Source of the DNA: Dyella telluris
GTDB taxonomy: Bacteria > Pseudomonadota > Gammaproteobacteria > Xanthomonadales > Rhodanobacteraceae
Reading direction: 5' to 3'
DNA length: 64,000 bases
Assembly: GCF_014297575.1 (NCBI RefSeq)
Contig: NZ_CP060412.1
Span: forward strand, 4,278,001 to 4,342,000
Shown: in pieces, positions 1-10,097 of the stretch
Layout: each line of letters starts with the position of its first letter
Position numbering within the stretch: the first letter of the stretch is position 1
Notes under the pieces: generated by a model
Told to the model about the DNA's origin: nothing
The model's input: the letters and a program-made list of their open reading frames with translations, nothing else
Database searches by the model: none
Position numbers and translations under genes: made by a program

Positions 1-1
1 G

Positions 2-115
2 GTCGCCGGTGAGGCCGCGGGCTCCAAGCTCGACAAGGCGCAGGAGCTGGGCGTGGCAGTGTGGGATGAAGACGGCCTGCTGAAGCTGCTCGCCCAGCAC
101 GAAGGAGGCGCATGA
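2..115 (+). CDS. ligA: NAD-dependent DNA ligase LigA, C-terminal end (partial)
   Basis: Only the last 37 codons are inside the window; the gene enters from the left edge. The frame reads [18 protein letters not shown] followed by an acidic and Leu-rich tail, which matches the end of the BRCT domain that closes bacterial NAD-dependent DNA ligases (the GxxxGSKLxKAxxLGV signature). LigA seals nicks during replication and repair. The stop TGA overlaps the ATG of epmA (ATGA), so the two are probably translationally coupled. Identification rests on the BRCT tail alone, because the catalytic domains lie outside the window. Confidence 0.85.
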   Translation, partial: VAGEAAGSKLDKAQELGVAVWDEDGLLKLLAQHEGGA

Positions 116-1068
116 ACCTGCACCTGGCCGGTCGCCTGCACCTGCGTGCTCGACTTTACGCATTGATCCGTGCGTTCTTTGCGGAGCGCGAAGTGCTGGA
201 GGTGGAGACGCCGATCCTGTCGGCGGCAGGCAACACCGACCCGAACATCGAGAGCTTCAGCACCAGCTTCAGCGGTCACGTGGACGCCGGCGCGCGCGTG
301 CGCTGGATGCGCACGTCGCCGGAGTATCCGCTGAAGCGCCTGCTGGCCGAAGGCATCGGCGACTGCTATGAGCTCGGCCGCGTGTTCCGCAATGGCGAAG
401 CGGGCGGTCGGCACAATCCCGAATTCACCATGCTGGAGTGGTACCGCATCGGTTGGGATCATCGCCGGCTGATGGAAGAAACCATCGCATTGGTGGAAGC
501 AGCACTGGCCATGATGGGGCAGCGGGCCGAAGTGTGGATCGAAGGATATCGCCAACTCTTCATCGACGAACTGGGCATCGACCCGGCCCACGCCCCGATT
601 GCACAGCTGCAGGTGCCGCTGGAAGAGTTCAACATCAACCCGGACGGCCTCACACGCGACGACTGGCTCGACCTGCTGATCACGCATCGGCTGCAGCCAT
701 CGTTCCCGACCAACCGCATTACCGTGATCCACGACTACCCGGCGTCGCAGTGCGCACTGGCCAAGGTGCGTCCCGGCGATCCGCCGCTGGCCGAGCGCTT
801 CGAGTTGTACCTGGGCCGTTATGAGCTGGCGAACGGTTACCACGAGCTCAACGATGCCGCCGAGCAGCGTCGTCGTTTCGAGCGCGACAACGAGGTGCGC
901 CGTTCGCGCGGGCAGCCAGCTGTTCCCATGGATGAGCGCCTGCTGGAAACGTTGGACACCATGCCCGATTGCGCCGGCGTGGCGCTGGGCATTGAACGGT
1001 TGCTGATGTGCCTGGTGGGAACGGATGCCATTGCCGACGTGCTCACGTACCCCTTTGCCGAGGCCTGA
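112..1068 (+). CDS. epmA: Elongation factor P--(R)-beta-lysine ligase
   Basis: EpmA (GenX/PoxA/YjeA) is a truncated class II lysyl-tRNA synthetase paralogue. It attaches (R)-beta-lysine to a lysine of elongation factor P, which relieves ribosome stalling at polyproline. The 318-residue length is typical: it has the synthetase catalytic core without the N-terminal anticodon-binding domain. Class II motif 2 is visible as [15 protein letters not shown] (from about residue 91) and motif 3 as [11 protein letters not shown] (ending at residue 299). The start overlaps the ligA stop by ATGA. The EpmB aminomutase and EF-P genes are not in this window. Confidence is high. Confidence 0.95.
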   Translation: MNLHLAGRLHLRARLYALIRAFFAEREVLEVETPILSAAGNTDPNIESFSTSFSGHVDAGARVRWMRTSPEYPLKRLLAEGIGDCYELGRVFRNGEAGGRHNPEFTMLEWYRIGWDHRRLMEETIALVEAALAMMGQRAEVWIEGYRQLFIDELGIDPAHAPIAQLQVPLEEFNINPDGLTRDDWLDLLITHRLQPSFPTNRITVIHDYPASQCALAKVRPGDPPLAERFELYLGRYELANGYHELNDAAEQRRRFERDNEVRRSRGQPAVPMDERLLETLDTMPDCAGVALGIERLLMCLVGTDAIADVLTYPFAEA

Positions 1069-1072
1069 GTCG

Positions 1073-1468
1073 ATGGCGTCAAACCTGTTGCCGGCGATCC
1101 ATCATGTGGCGCTGATCTGTTCGGACTATGCGCGCTCCAAGGCGTTCTACAGCGAGACGCTGGGTTTGCGCATCATCCACGAGGCGTACCGGGCTGAGCG
1201 CGATTCGTGGAAGCTCGATCTGGAAGTGTCGCCGGGCGTCAGCCTTGAGCTTTTTTCGTTTCCTGCGGCGCCGAAGCGTCCGTCGCGACCCGAGGCACAA
1301 GGCTTGCGCCATCTGGCGTTCGCCGTGCCGGACGTCGATGCAGTGATCACCACGTTGAACGAGCGTGGCGTGACCTGCGAGCCCGTGCGCGTGGATGAGT
1401 TCACGGGGCGGCGCTTTACCTTCTTCGCCGACCCAGACGACCTGCCCATCGAGCTGTACGAGGCATAG
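1073..1468 (+). CDS. gloA2: VOC-family glyoxalase-like metalloprotein (YaeR type)
   Basis: This 131-residue protein has a single vicinal-oxygen-chelate fold. It begins IHHVALICSDYARSKAFY and carries the WKLDLEV, LELFSFPAAPKRPSRPEA and GLRHLAFAV segments, then ends with FFADPDDLPIELYE. This pattern is close to E. coli YaeR, a glyoxalase-I-like protein whose physiological substrate is not established. The ATG at 1073, five bases after the epmA stop, was chosen because the VOC fold begins directly after it; an upstream in-frame start would lie inside epmA. It is likely co-transcribed with ligA and epmA. Confidence 0.85.
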   Translation: MASNLLPAIHHVALICSDYARSKAFYSETLGLRIIHEAYRAERDSWKLDLEVSPGVSLELFSFPAAPKRPSRPEAQGLRHLAFAVPDVDAVITTLNERGVTCEPVRVDEFTGRRFTFFADPDDLPIELYEA

Positions 1469-1485
1469 GGTCTCGCGTTGCAACC

Positions 1486-1521
1486 AAAAGAAAGCCCGGC
1501 AGCTCTGGCGAGCCGCCGGGC
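1486..1521 (-). terminator. Rho-independent-like terminator of aqpZ
   Basis: A perfect 7-bp inverted repeat (GCCCGGC at 1494-1500, GCCGGGC at 1515-1521) lies just after the aqpZ stop. On the minus strand it is followed by a T-rich stretch (CTTTCTTTTGG). It sits between convergent genes, and the T-rich side serves the minus-strand gene. Confidence 0.6.
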
Positions 1522-1545
1522 CTGGCAGTGGGACGCCGGTTGCGC

Positions 1546-2247
1546 TCAGCTTTCGCGCGAATCCAGCAGGTGCTTGTAGATCAGGCCTCCCACCGCGCCT
1601 CCGATCAGCGGAATGAGCCAGAACATCCACAGCTGGCTGATGGCCCAGCTGCCCTGGAAGAAGGCCACGGCCGTGCTGCGTGCCGGGTTCACCGAGGTGT
1701 TGGTGATCGGGATGCTGATCAAGTGGATAAGGGTAAGCGTGAGGCCGATGGCCAGCGGAGCGAAGCCGGTCGGTGCCAGCTTGTGGGTGGTGCCGTTGAT
1801 GACAATCAGGAAGAAGGCGGTAAGGATGAACTCGGCAACCATGCACGCGGCCAGCGAATAACCGCCGGGCGAATGCTCGCCGTAGCCGTTGGAGGCAAAG
1901 CCCGCGCTGGCGTCAAACCCCAGCTTGCCGCTGGCGATGACGTAGAGCGCCGTGCCGGCCACCAGGCCGCCGATGACCTGGGCGACCCAGTAGGGCACGA
2001 CGTCCTTGGCGGGAAAACGGCCGCCGGCGCACAGACCGAGCGTGACCGCCGGGTTGAAGTGCGCACCGGAGATATGACCCACGGCGTACGCCATGGTGAC
2101 CACGGTGAGGCCGAAGGCGAGGGCGACGCCCGCAAAACCGATGCCCAGTTCCGGGAATGCCGCCGCGAAGATGGCGCTGCCGCAGCCGCCGAACACCAAC
2201 CAGAACGTACCGAAGAACTCTGCTCCCAAACGCTTGCCCATACTCAT
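1546..2247 (-). CDS. aqpZ: Aquaporin Z
   Basis: An inner-membrane water channel of the MIP family, 233 residues, the usual length for AqpZ. The two pore-lining NPA boxes are intact: HFNPAVT (N65-A67) and SVNPARS (N187-A189). The internally duplicated six-helix pattern is evident. The R following the second NPA and the narrow-filter context are those of water-selective members rather than glycerol facilitators. A purine-rich GGAGAG lies upstream of the ATG at 2247; an ATG two codons later is also possible. It is transcribed divergently from the MHS transporter gene, with 244 bases between them. Confidence 0.93.
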   Translation of the reverse strand: MSMGKRLGAEFFGTFWLVFGGCGSAIFAAAFPELGIGFAGVALAFGLTVVTMAYAVGHISGAHFNPAVTLGLCAGGRFPAKDVVPYWVAQVIGGLVAGTALYVIASGKLGFDASAGFASNGYGEHSPGGYSLAACMVAEFILTAFFLIVINGTTHKLAPTGFAPLAIGLTLTLIHLISIPITNTSVNPARSTAVAFFQGSWAISQLWMFWLIPLIGGAVGGLIYKHLLDSRES

Positions 2248-2491
2248 GGGGACTCTCCTTGCCGTGTTTTCAGGGATGGGCCTGGGCTGCGTTCCTGCGT
2301 GTCTTCCACAACATTGCCGATCTGGAGCTGATTGTTGGTGCGGGGCCCAGGCGATTTTCAGGCTAGCAAAACTGTCCTGCTGGGTAGTTCTTGCCGGGGC
2401 GGCATGCTACCGCCCAGGTGTGACGCATTGAATCGGAACCCTCTGGTTATATGCTGCCCCGTCGCCCGACTTTGCAACCGTAGGATTACTG

Positions 2492-3814
2492 ATGACGCAA
2501 GCCATCCCGACCACATCCGAGCTGGCCTCTCCGGAGCGCCGCCTGGGCGCGCGTGATATCCAGACCCTGCTGCTCGCCTCCCTGGGCGGTGCGCTGGAGT
2601 TCTACGATTTCGTGGTTTTCGTGTTCTTCGCGCTGCCTCTGAGCCACCTGTTCTTTCCTCCGGACATGGCACCGTGGCTGGCGCGCTTGCAGGTCTATGG
2701 CATCTTTGCCGCCGGTTATCTCGCCCGCCCGCTGGGCGGCATCGTGATGGCCCACTTCGGTGACCGCCAGGGCCGAAAGCGCATGTTCACGCTCAGCGTG
2801 TTCCTGATGGCGCTGCCCACGCTGGCCATCGGCCTGCTGCCGGTCTACGCCAGCGTCGGCGTGCTGGCGCCACTGCTGTTGCTGGTCATGCGCGTGGTGC
2901 AGGGCGTGGCCATCGGCGGTGAGGTGCCCGGCGCCTGGGTGTTCGTGGCCGAGCATGCGCCCCGCGGGCGCACCGGCATGGCCTGCGCCTGCCTGACCTC
3001 GGGCCTCACCGTGGGCATCCTGATCGGTTCGCTGACGGCGGCATGGATCAACCACCACCTTGCGCCGGCCGATGTGCTGGCCTGGGGCTGGCGCGTGCCG
3101 TTCCTGCTGGGTGGCGTGTTCGGCTTCATCGCCGTGTGGCTGCGCCGCTGGCTGAGTGAAACGCCGGTGTTTGCCCAGTTGCGCGAGCGCAAGGAGCTCA
3201 GTCGCGAGTTGCCGTTGCGCCAGGTGCTGGCCAGTCATGGTGACAGTGTGGCGCTGTCGATGGCGGTGACGTGGATGCTGACCGCGGCCATCCTTGTGCT
3301 GATCCTGTTGCTGCCGAACCTGGCACAGAAGTCGTTCGGCATCGCCCCTGACCTGGCCTTCCTCGGCAACAGCCTTGCGGCTTTCAGCCTGGGCGTGGGC
3401 TGCATTGCCTTCGGCTGGCTGGTCGATCGCATCGGTGCGGCCTGGGCATTGCTGCTGGGCTCTGTGGCTCTGGTGACGGTGACCTACGTGCTGTTCGGTG
3501 ACCTGGCTGCCGGCGGCGCGCACTTCCTGCCGCTGTATGCGCTTACCGGTTTTCTGGTGGGCACGGTGTCGGTGGTGCCGACCATCATGGTGGCGGCCTT
3601 CCCGGCGCCCATCCGTTACTCCGGTATTTCCTTCGCGTACAACGTCGCCTATGCGGTATTCGGTGCCAGCACGGCCACGCTGATCGGCTATCTCGCCGAG
3701 CGGGCCGGGCGCATGGCGCCAGCCCACTACGTGACGATCACGGCCGTCGTCAGCGTGTTGGCTGCACTCTGGCTGCTGGCAAAGCGGAAGGGTTCGGGCG
3801 AACTGGCGGACTGA
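2492..3814 (+). CDS. MHS-family major facilitator transporter
   Basis: A 440-residue, twelve-helix transporter of the metabolite:H+ symporter branch of the major facilitator superfamily (ProP, KgtP and ShiA relatives). Supporting features are GALEFYDFVVF in helix 1, the RPLGGIVMAHFGDRQGRKR loop 2-3 signature and RVVQGVAIGGEVPGAWVF in helix 4. Members carry compatible solutes or carboxylates with protons; the substrate cannot be read from sequence. AGGA with a six-base spacer precedes the ATG. The gene stands alone between aqpZ (divergent) and a repeat element. Confidence 0.85.
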   Translation: MTQAIPTTSELASPERRLGARDIQTLLLASLGGALEFYDFVVFVFFALPLSHLFFPPDMAPWLARLQVYGIFAAGYLARPLGGIVMAHFGDRQGRKRMFTLSVFLMALPTLAIGLLPVYASVGVLAPLLLLVMRVVQGVAIGGEVPGAWVFVAEHAPRGRTGMACACLTSGLTVGILIGSLTAAWINHHLAPADVLAWGWRVPFLLGGVFGFIAVWLRRWLSETPVFAQLRERKELSRELPLRQVLASHGDSVALSMAVTWMLTAAILVLILLLPNLAQKSFGIAPDLAFLGNSLAAFSLGVGCIAFGWLVDRIGAAWALLLGSVALVTVTYVLFGDLAAGGAHFLPLYALTGFLVGTVSVVPTIMVAAFPAPIRYSGISFAYNVAYAVFGASTATLIGYLAERAGRMAPAHYVTITAVVSVLAALWLLAKRKGSGELAD

Positions 3815-3837
3815 GGTTCGCTGGTTCCTGCCCTGGC

Positions 3838-3942
3838 ATCGTCATTCCGGCGAAGGCCTGAATCCGGTCGCGAAAACGCCTGCAGGCGAGGGCACGTCTG
3901 GGCGCCGACGCTACGGGATCCCGGCTCGCGCCGGGATCACCG
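3838..3942. repeat. Dispersed palindromic repeat, family B (CGTCATTCC type)
   Basis: The left part reads CGTCATTCCGGCGAAGGCC and the right part GGGATCCCGGCTCGCGCCGGGATC, an internal palindrome. The same CGTCATTCC...GAAAGC...GGGATGACG pattern recurs near 19627, 25948, 42843 and, degraded, 47710. It fills the gap between the convergent MHS transporter and hflD genes. Confidence 0.65.
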
Positions 3943-3978
3943 ATCTGAGGCCGGAGGCGTGCTGTCGGCGTATCCGAA

Positions 3979-4602
3979 TCAGGTGTTGTTGATGGTCGAA
4001 CCGGTCAACAACCCGCGTGCCAGCATGCTGCACTGGCGGCGATAGAGCAGCATCTGCCACTGGCGTCCGCCCAGCTGGCGCCACAGCACGGCGGAGCGCA
4101 CGGCAGCGAGCAGGTTGGTGCGCACCTTTTCCACCACGGCCGGCTGCTGCAGCTGTTGGGGGCTGCCGGTCACCATCACGCGTGGCTTGAGCGTGGACAG
4201 CGTGGTGGCGTATAGCTCGGCAAGCCGCTTGACCACTTGTGGCGAATCCGCGCCGAAATGCTCCACCTGACGCTGCGCGGCCACGATGCCCTGCTGCAGG
4301 CGATCAAGCAGATCGCTGCGGCGCGACAGGCTGCGCTCAAGCTTCATCACGGTGAACGCCATGCGCGTCACCGCGACATCGCGGTTGTTCTCGTCCAGCA
4401 GGGTGATCAGCTGGCGCAGGCCCAGCCGCACGGCCGATACGTCCCCGTAGACACCCACCACTGAGGGCGCGTCGAGCCGGAACACGCTGGCCATGCTGGC
4501 GGCCATGGCGATGTCGTCGCAGCGGCCGTCATTGGCCAGTTGCTGGGCGAGCGTGGCGGCCTGGAACAGGCCAGCCAGGGCCAGCACGCGCTCTTCGTTC
4601 AT
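3979..4602 (-). CDS. hflD: High-frequency lysogenization protein HflD homologue
   Basis: HflD is a peripheral, mainly alpha-helical membrane protein. In E. coli it affects phage lambda lysogeny through CII; its general cellular role is unclear. This product is about 207 residues, the family length, and opens ERVLALAGLFQAATLAQQLA, typical of HflD. The nudJ-mnmA-hflD order is the same as in E. coli. The ATG at 4602 is preferred. An in-frame GTG at 4620 would overlap the end of mnmA, and neither start has a clear ribosome-binding site. Confidence 0.88.
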   Translation of the reverse strand: MNEERVLALAGLFQAATLAQQLANDGRCDDIAMAASMASVFRLDAPSVVGVYGDVSAVRLGLRQLITLLDENNRDVAVTRMAFTVMKLERSLSRRSDLLDRLQQGIVAAQRQVEHFGADSPQVVKRLAELYATTLSTLKPRVMVTGSPQQLQQPAVVEKVRTNLLAAVRSAVLWRQLGGRQWQMLLYRRQCSMLARGLLTGSTINNT

Positions 4603-4612
4603 GGCAAAGGCT

Positions 4613-5752
4613 TCAAACACCGGACAGGGACTCTATGGAGGCGGGGAGGGCAACGGCATCATTCCAGCCGCCGAAGGGAGCATCGGTGCGGTCGATCACG
4701 GCGCCGCCGAGACAGGCATCGCCATCGTAGAAAACCACCGACTGGCCCGGTGTGACGGCGCGCTGGGGTTCGTCAAACACCACCTCGAGGCCGTCGTCCA
4801 GCACAAATACTTCGCAGGCCTGGTCGGCCTGGCGATAACGGGTTTTGGCCGTACAGCGAAAACGCCTTGCCGGTGGCTCGCCGGCCACCCAGCTCGGCGG
4901 CTCGGCGTGCAGGCGACGCGAGTACAGCCAATGGTTCTCGCCACCCTGGGCCACGTAGAGCACATTGCCGGGAACGTCCTTGCCCACCACGTACCAGGCA
5001 TCGCCACCGGCGCCTTGCCGGCCGCCGATGCCCAGGCCGTTGCGCTGGCCCAGGGTGTAATACATCACGCCCTGGTGTTCGCCCACGGTTTCGCCTTCCG
5101 GCGTGCGCATCGGGCCGGGCTGGGCCGGGATGTACTGGGCCAGGAAGCTGCGGAAATCGCGCTCGCCGATGAAGCAGATGCCGGTGGAGTCTTTCTTGGC
5201 GTGGGTGGGCAGGGCCGCGTCCAGCGCCATCTGGCGCACCAGCGACTTCTCGATCTCGCCCACCGGGAACAGCGTGGCGGCCAGCTGCTGCTGACCCAGC
5301 GCATGCAGGAAATAGGTCTGGTCCTTGGCCGCATCCACGGCCCGCAGCAGGCGGTACTTGCCCTCGTGGAAGTCCACGCGGGCGTAGTGGCCGGTGGCGA
5401 TCTTGCCGGCGCCCAGCGCCTTCGCCTCGTCCAGGAAGGTCTTGAACTTGATCTCGCGATTGCACAGCACGTCCGGGTTCGGCGTGCGGCCCGCGCGGTA
5501 TTCGGCAAGGAAATGCTCGAACACGCCGTCCCAGTACTCGGCGGCGAAATTGCGGGCGTGGAAGGGAATGCCCAGCCTGCCGCACACCGCCACGGCGTCC
5601 TTGCGATCCACGTCGGCGGTACAGGGGCCGTCGCGGTCGTCTTCTTCCCAGTTCTGCATGAAGAGGCCTTCCACCGCATGGCCCGACTGCTGCAGCAGCA
5701 GGGCCGCCACCGAAGAGTCCACGCCACCGGAGATACCCAGCATCACTTTCAC
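4613..5752 (-). CDS. mnmA: tRNA-specific 2-thiouridylase MnmA
   Basis: MnmA uses ATP and persulfide sulfur relayed from IscS through the Tus proteins to make 2-thiouridine at position 34 of Lys, Glu and Gln tRNAs. The 379-residue protein has the N-terminal PP-loop SGGVDSS (residues 8-14) and both catalytic cysteines, C97 (in [11 protein letters not shown]) and C193 (in [12 protein letters not shown]). It also has the C-terminal beta-barrel domain. Its start overlaps the nudJ stop by ATGA, and hflD follows after about 10 bases, so all three form one operon. Confidence 0.97.
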   Translation of the reverse strand: MKVMLGISGGVDSSVAALLLQQSGHAVEGLFMQNWEEDDRDGPCTADVDRKDAVAVCGRLGIPFHARNFAAEYWDGVFEHFLAEYRAGRTPNPDVLCNREIKFKTFLDEAKALGAGKIATGHYARVDFHEGKYRLLRAVDAAKDQTYFLHALGQQQLAATLFPVGEIEKSLVRQMALDAALPTHAKKDSTGICFIGERDFRSFLAQYIPAQPGPMRTPEGETVGEHQGVMYYTLGQRNGLGIGGRQGAGGDAWYVVGKDVPGNVLYVAQGGENHWLYSRRLHAEPPSWVAGEPPARRFRCTAKTRYRQADQACEVFVLDDGLEVVFDEPQRAVTPGQSVVFYDGDACLGGAVIDRTDAPFGGWNDAVALPASIESLSGV

Positions 5753-6240
5753 GGGTAACGGTCCTCGGCCAGCAGGCTGTGCAACAGGTGCAGCGGATGG
5801 CGCTGGCCGGACAGCCAGGCGTCGATGCTCAGGAGCACCAGCGGGCTGCGCAATTGGTCACCTAGCGCCACGATTTCGTCACGGGTGAGCCAAATGGCGC
5901 GACGGATGCCGTCATCCAGTCGGCGCTCCGGATCGTGGCTCACCGGCCGGGCGGCGAAACTGAAGCGGACCACACCGTCGCCATGCTCGGTGCTGCGCCA
6001 CTGGTGAATGCCCAGCAGGTGCTCGAGATCCACCGTCCAGCCGGTTTCCTCCAGCGTTTCGCGCAGCGCGGCGGTCGTCAGGCTCTCCCCGTCATCCAGA
6101 TGGCCGGCCGGCTGGTTATACGCCAGGCGGCCATTGACCTCCTCTTCGACCATGAGGAAGCGGTCACCGTCGGCAACCACGCAGGCCACTGTGACGTGCG
6201 GGCACCAGACTTGCAGGGGAATCAGCGTGGGATCGGCCAT
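5749..6240 (-). CDS. nudJ: Nudix phosphatase NudJ
   Basis: A 163-residue Nudix hydrolase. The Nudix box is complete (G46 to W68: GHLDDGE then REtLEETGW, fitting GX5EX7REUXEEXGU). NudJ in E. coli removes phosphate from nucleoside tri- and diphosphates and from hydroxymethylpyrimidine pyrophosphate. The assignment rests on this fold plus position: first gene of nudJ-mnmA-hflD, as in E. coli. The ATG at 6240 gives the family length; an upstream in-frame start at 6291 would add 17 residues without a Nudix counterpart. Confidence 0.88.
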   Translation of the reverse strand: MADPTLIPLQVWCPHVTVACVVADGDRFLMVEEEVNGRLAYNQPAGHLDDGESLTTAALRETLEETGWTVDLEHLLGIHQWRSTEHGDGVVRFSFAARPVSHDPERRLDDGIRRAIWLTRDEIVALGDQLRSPLVLLSIDAWLSGQRHPLHLLHSLLAEDRYP

Positions 6241-6372
6241 GGGGGGTATATGGCGACGGGGACGGGGGTAGAAAAGCGCCCATTGTGCCACTACCTGAAA
6301 GCGATCTGCCTTTGACGGGGCACCCCGGGTGCCGGGCGGTATACTTTCCCCAAGGAAATCTCACGTAGAACC

Positions 6373-6699
6373 ATGGCTCACGAACCCGAACACGAACAAG
6401 GCACCGGTCACGGTCTGGCGCTGGAAACCTCCCGTCCGGAGGTGGCCCGGCCACCGCTCTTCCAGGTAGTACTGCTCAATGACGATTTCACGCCGATGGA
6501 TTTTGTGGTCGAAGTGCTGAGGAGCTTCTTCAGCCTGGATCAGGAACGCGCGGTACAGGTGATGTTGCATGTCCATACGCGCGGGAAGGGAGTCTGCGGG
6601 GTATTCACCCGGGAAGTCGCTGAAACCAAGGTGACCCAGGTGAACGAATATTCACGTGCTCATCAACACCCGTTGTTGTGCACTATGGAAAAGCTCTGA
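6373..6699 (+). CDS. clpS: ATP-dependent Clp protease adaptor ClpS
   Basis: ClpS delivers N-degron substrates to the ClpAP protease. The 108-residue protein has the conserved core [20 protein letters not shown], the [11 protein letters not shown] segment and the [18 protein letters not shown] tail, with a flexible N-terminal extension. AAGGAAA lies upstream of the ATG, and a TATACT hexamer at 6340 could be a -10 element, though no well-spaced -35 is obvious. It directly precedes clpA, the usual arrangement. Confidence 0.97.
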   Translation: MAHEPEHEQGTGHGLALETSRPEVARPPLFQVVLLNDDFTPMDFVVEVLRSFFSLDQERAVQVMLHVHTRGKGVCGVFTREVAETKVTQVNEYSRAHQHPLLCTMEKL

Positions 6700-6820
6700 G
6701 AGCGGGCTGATGGGGCCACGTCCCGCCACTCATGGCACGGATATTGAAGAGGCAGAGGGTGCCCCCCATCTCTTAGCCATCGCGGCAATGCCGCCCTGCC
6801 ACACAGCGGAGTAGGTCCGG

Positions 6821-9088
6821 ATGTTCAGCAAGGATCTCGAAGTCACCATCGGCCAGTGCTACAAGCAGGCCCGCGAGCAGCGTCATGAGTTCATGACGGT
6901 GGAACACCTGCTGCTCGCACTCACCGAAAACCAGTCGGCCCTGGGCGCGCTGCGCGCCTGTGGCGTTGACCTGCCGCGCCTGACCCGCGAGCTGGAAAAG
7001 ATCATTGCCGAAACCGTACCGGTACTGCCGCACGGGGACGAACGTGATACCCAGCCCACGCTGGGCTTCCAGCGCGTGCTGCAGCGCGCGGTGTACCACG
7101 TGCAGTCCTCAGGCCGTAAGGAAGTCACCGGCGCCAACGTGCTGGTGGCCATCTTCGGCGAAAAGGACTCGCACGCGGTGTATTTCCTGCACCAGCAGGA
7201 GATCACCCGCCTGGACGTGGTCAACTACATTTCGCACGGCATCGCCAAGATCGGCGACGAGCCGTCGCAGAGCATGCCCGGCTCCGAGCGCGAATCGGAA
7301 GACGGCGAGCCCAAGGGCAACCCGCTCAGCGAATACGCAAGCAACCTCAACGAACTGGCGCTGGAAGGCAAGATCGATCCGCTGATCGGTCGCCAGGACG
7401 AAATCGAGCGCACCATCCAGGTGCTGTGCCGCCGCCGCAAGAACAACCCGCTTTACGTGGGTGAGGCCGGCGTGGGCAAGACGGCCCTGGCCGAAGGCCT
7501 GGCCAAGCGCATCGTGGACGGCGACGTGCCGGAAGTGCTGGAAAACGCCACCATCTGGTCGCTCGACCTGGGTGCGCTGGTGGCCGGCACCAAGTACCGC
7601 GGCGATTTCGAGAAGCGCCTGAAGGCGGTGATCGGCCAGCTCAAGAAACAGCCGGGCGCCATCCTGTTCATCGACGAGATCCACACCATCATTGGTGCGG
7701 GCTCCGCGTCGGGCGGCACCATGGACGCGAGCAACCTGATCAAGCCCATGCTTGCCTCGGGCGAGCTGCGCTGCATTGGTTCCACCACGTTCCAGGAATT
7801 CCGCGGCATCTTCGAGAAGGACCGCGCGCTGGCCCGTCGCTTCCAGAAGATCGACGTGGTCGAACCCACCGTGGCCGACAGCCTGGAAATCCTCAAGGGC
7901 CTGCGTTCGCGCTTCGAAGAACACCACAACGTGACGTACACCAGCGAGGCCCTGAAGGCGGCGGTGGACCTGTCGGTGAAGCACATTCCCGACCGCCTGC
8001 TGCCGGACAAGGCCATCGACGTGATCGATGAGGCCGGTGCCCGCCAGCGCCTGCTGCCGGTGGATCAGCGCACGGGTCGTATCGACGTGCCCGAGGTGGA
8101 GTACATCGTCGCCAAGATGGCGCGCATCCCGGCCAAGCAGGTCTCGGCTTCGGATCGCGACGTGCTGAAGAACCTCGAGCGCAACCTCAAGATGGTGGTG
8201 TTCGGTCAGGACCAGGCCATCGAGGCGCTGGCTGCGTCGATCAAGATGGCGCGCTCGGGTCTGGCCGATCCGTCCAAGCCGATCGGCAGCTTCCTGCTTG
8301 CCGGCCCCACCGGCGTGGGCAAGACGGAAGTGACCAAGCAGCTCGCCATGCAGCTGGGCATCGAGATGATCCGCTTCGACATGTCCGAGTACATGGAAGC
8401 GCATTCGGTCTCGCGCCTGGTTGGCGCACCTCCGGGCTACGTGGGTTTCGACCAGGGCGGCCTGTTGACCGAAGCGGTCACCAAGCACCCGCACGCCGTG
8501 TTGCTGCTCGACGAAATCGAGAAGGCGCATCCGGATGTGTACAACATCCTCTTGCAGGTGATGGACCGCGGCGTGCTCACCGACACCAATGGTCGCGAAG
8601 CCAACTTCAAGAACGTGATCGTGGTGATGACCACGAACGCAGGTGCGCAGCAGGCCTCGCGCCGCGGCATCGGCTTTGTGAAGCAGACCCATACCATGGA
8701 TGCGATGGAGGTGATCCGCCGCATGTTCACGCCCGAGTTCCGCAACCGTCTGGACGCGATCATCCAGTTCAATGCGCTGGACTTCGACCACATCCTGCGC
8801 GTGGTCGACAAGTTCCTGATCGAACTGGAAGCCCAGCTCGGCGAGAAGCATGTGAGCCTGGACGTGGATGCGGACGCCCGCCGCTGGCTGGCCGAGCATG
8901 GCTTCGACCCGCAGATGGGCGCGCGCCCGATGGCTCGCGTGATCCAGGAAAAGGTGAAGCGTCCGCTGGCCGATGAACTGTTGTTCGGCAAGCTGGCCGA
9001 TGGTGGCAAGGTGCGCCTGAGCGTGAACGATGGCGAGCTGGTGGTCAGCACGGAAGCGGCCGAGGCGCTGCCGGCCACGGTGAACTGA
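6821..9088 (+). CDS. clpA: ATP-dependent Clp protease ATP-binding subunit ClpA
   Basis: ClpA is the AAA+ unfoldase that threads substrates into ClpP. The 755-residue protein has the N-terminal double Clp repeat (about 1-145). The first AAA module has Walker [16 protein letters not shown] (from G214) and Walker B ILFIDEIH. The second has Walker [16 protein letters not shown] (from about 495) and Walker [15 protein letters not shown]. The ClpP-docking tripeptide appears as IGF in RRGIGFVK. Length and architecture are full and intact. It lies 121 bases after clpS and is followed by a strong hairpin. Confidence 0.97.
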   Translation: MFSKDLEVTIGQCYKQAREQRHEFMTVEHLLLALTENQSALGALRACGVDLPRLTRELEKIIAETVPVLPHGDERDTQPTLGFQRVLQRAVYHVQSSGRKEVTGANVLVAIFGEKDSHAVYFLHQQEITRLDVVNYISHGIAKIGDEPSQSMPGSERESEDGEPKGNPLSEYASNLNELALEGKIDPLIGRQDEIERTIQVLCRRRKNNPLYVGEAGVGKTALAEGLAKRIVDGDVPEVLENATIWSLDLGALVAGTKYRGDFEKRLKAVIGQLKKQPGAILFIDEIHTIIGAGSASGGTMDASNLIKPMLASGELRCIGSTTFQEFRGIFEKDRALARRFQKIDVVEPTVADSLEILKGLRSRFEEHHNVTYTSEALKAAVDLSVKHIPDRLLPDKAIDVIDEAGARQRLLPVDQRTGRIDVPEVEYIVAKMARIPAKQVSASDRDVLKNLERNLKMVVFGQDQAIEALAASIKMARSGLADPSKPIGSFLLAGPTGVGKTEVTKQLAMQLGIEMIRFDMSEYMEAHSVSRLVGAPPGYVGFDQGGLLTEAVTKHPHAVLLLDEIEKAHPDVYNILLQVMDRGVLTDTNGREANFKNVIVVMTTNAGAQQASRRGIGFVKQTHTMDAMEVIRRMFTPEFRNRLDAIIQFNALDFDHILRVVDKFLIELEAQLGEKHVSLDVDADARRWLAEHGFDPQMGARPMARVIQEKVKRPLADELLFGKLADGGKVRLSVNDGELVVSTEAAEALPATVN

Positions 9089-9122
9089 GGCCATGGCCCC
9101 GCAAGGGGCGGCAAGCTGAAAC

Positions 9123-9150
9123 GACAAGGGCGCCGCGAGGCGCCCTTGTC
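9123..9150 (+). terminator. Hairpin terminator downstream of clpA
   Basis: A perfect 12-bp stem (GACAAGGGCGCC / GGCGCCCTTGTC) closed by a GCGA tetraloop of the GNRA type, 34 bases after the clpA stop. There is no T tract, so it may act as a 3'-end stabilizer or a factor-assisted terminator rather than a classical intrinsic one. Confidence 0.6.
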
Positions 9151-9329
9151 ATGGGTGCCCTACGGAACGCATCGCTCGCGGATCCAGCGCGAGCACGGAA
9201 TATTCGGACGAGCCCACGGCTGATTAGGAGTCGTCTTATGTATCGAGGCCAGGGCCAAACCTAACCTTGGGAATGTCGGTGCGGCGCAAGGCTGCCGCTC
9301 CTCTACTGATCACTCCCTGGGTGCCTCGC

Positions 9330-9974
9330 ATGAATATGCTTTCCTCGAAAGGCCATCGGGCGCGGACTGCCCGTGGCGTGACCTTGCTCAGCCTGCTGGC
9401 GTCGACGATGTCGTTTGCGTCGGTGGTGTACATCGGTCCGGAGACGGCCCGCGAAAGCCTTGGGCTGGAACATGCCACGGTGCTTGCCATGCCTGATCCG
9501 CGCGCCTCTGGTAGTGAAGCGTCGTTGGCGCACCCGGCGCTGCCCGGCTCGCGTATGGTTTCCGCGGCCAATCTGCTCGGTATGGGAGGAGCGGCGGTGG
9601 GGCTGAGGGCCAGTGCGCTCGTCGAGGCCCCGAGGATGGCCGTCCTGGGGACGGTCATGGGGGAGGAAGCAGTGGACACTGCGGGTGCGCTCCATCGCGC
9701 CATTGAGCCGAGGCTGCATCGCTGCCCGCAGGCCGCTCTGGTTCGTGACTTGGTCGAGACGGGAAAGGTCCTGCAGCCGGCGGCCCGTTTTCTCGCGCTG
9801 GGGGCGGATGCGGACGTGACCATCGAGGCGCTGCTGCGCGACAGTGGCGTTGAGCGACTGGTTGCTTCGGCCGCCCATGCCTGCACGGTCGAGGACCCTG
9901 CCGAGGGGCGCACCGTAGAAGGCCCGGGCACGACGCTGCCCAGGCTGGTGCAGTTGCAACCAAGGCGCGACTGA
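9330..9974 (+). CDS. Hypothetical protein with N-terminal hydrophobic segment
   Basis: Not recognised. The frame encodes 214 residues with a signal-like N-terminus: basic KGHRARTARG, then hydrophobic VTLLSLLASTMSFASVVYIG. The rest is Ala/Val/Gly/Glu-rich, with no motif that I can place. Codon third positions are G/C rich like the neighbours, and the stop is followed by a terminator, which favours a real gene. Against it, no clear ribosome-binding site is visible, and antisense frames of similar length exist (9236-10027 and 9303-9959). The ATG at 9330 was chosen because the hydrophobic segment follows it; upstream starts would add about 20 residues. Confidence 0.4.
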   Translation: MNMLSSKGHRARTARGVTLLSLLASTMSFASVVYIGPETARESLGLEHATVLAMPDPRASGSEASLAHPALPGSRMVSAANLLGMGGAAVGLRASALVEAPRMAVLGTVMGEEAVDTAGALHRAIEPRLHRCPQAALVRDLVETGKVLQPAARFLALGADADVTIEALLRDSGVERLVASAAHACTVEDPAEGRTVEGPGTTLPRLVQLQPRRD

Positions 9975-9984
9975 GCAGGCGCAA

Positions 9985-10016
9985 CAAAAAAGGCCACGCG
10001 AATGCGCGGCCTTTCT
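9985..10016. terminator. Bidirectional terminator between the hypothetical gene and infA
   Basis: The hairpin AAAGGCC-A-CGCG / CGCGGCCTTT has one bulged base and an AATG loop. It is flanked on the minus-strand side by a run of T (CCTTTTTTG) and on the plus side by CTTTCTG. The longer T run serves infA, whose stop is about 80 bases away. Confidence 0.7.
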
Positions 10017-10097
10017 GCTGATTCCATGGCTTCCAGTTCCGGCAGATGCCCGGAGCGGAATGTCAGCTCCCTGCAGATGACTGCAGAGGGCAGGGAA

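Noticed and set aside
6312..6345. TTGACG and TATACT upstream of clpS as a promoter
   Set aside because: The spacer is 22 bases, too long for a standard sigma-70 promoter, so only the -10 is mentioned with clpS.
7109..9127. Minus-strand open frame opposite clpA
   Set aside because: The clpA frame has both AAA+ modules intact. The antisense frame is His- and Leu-rich shadow coding.
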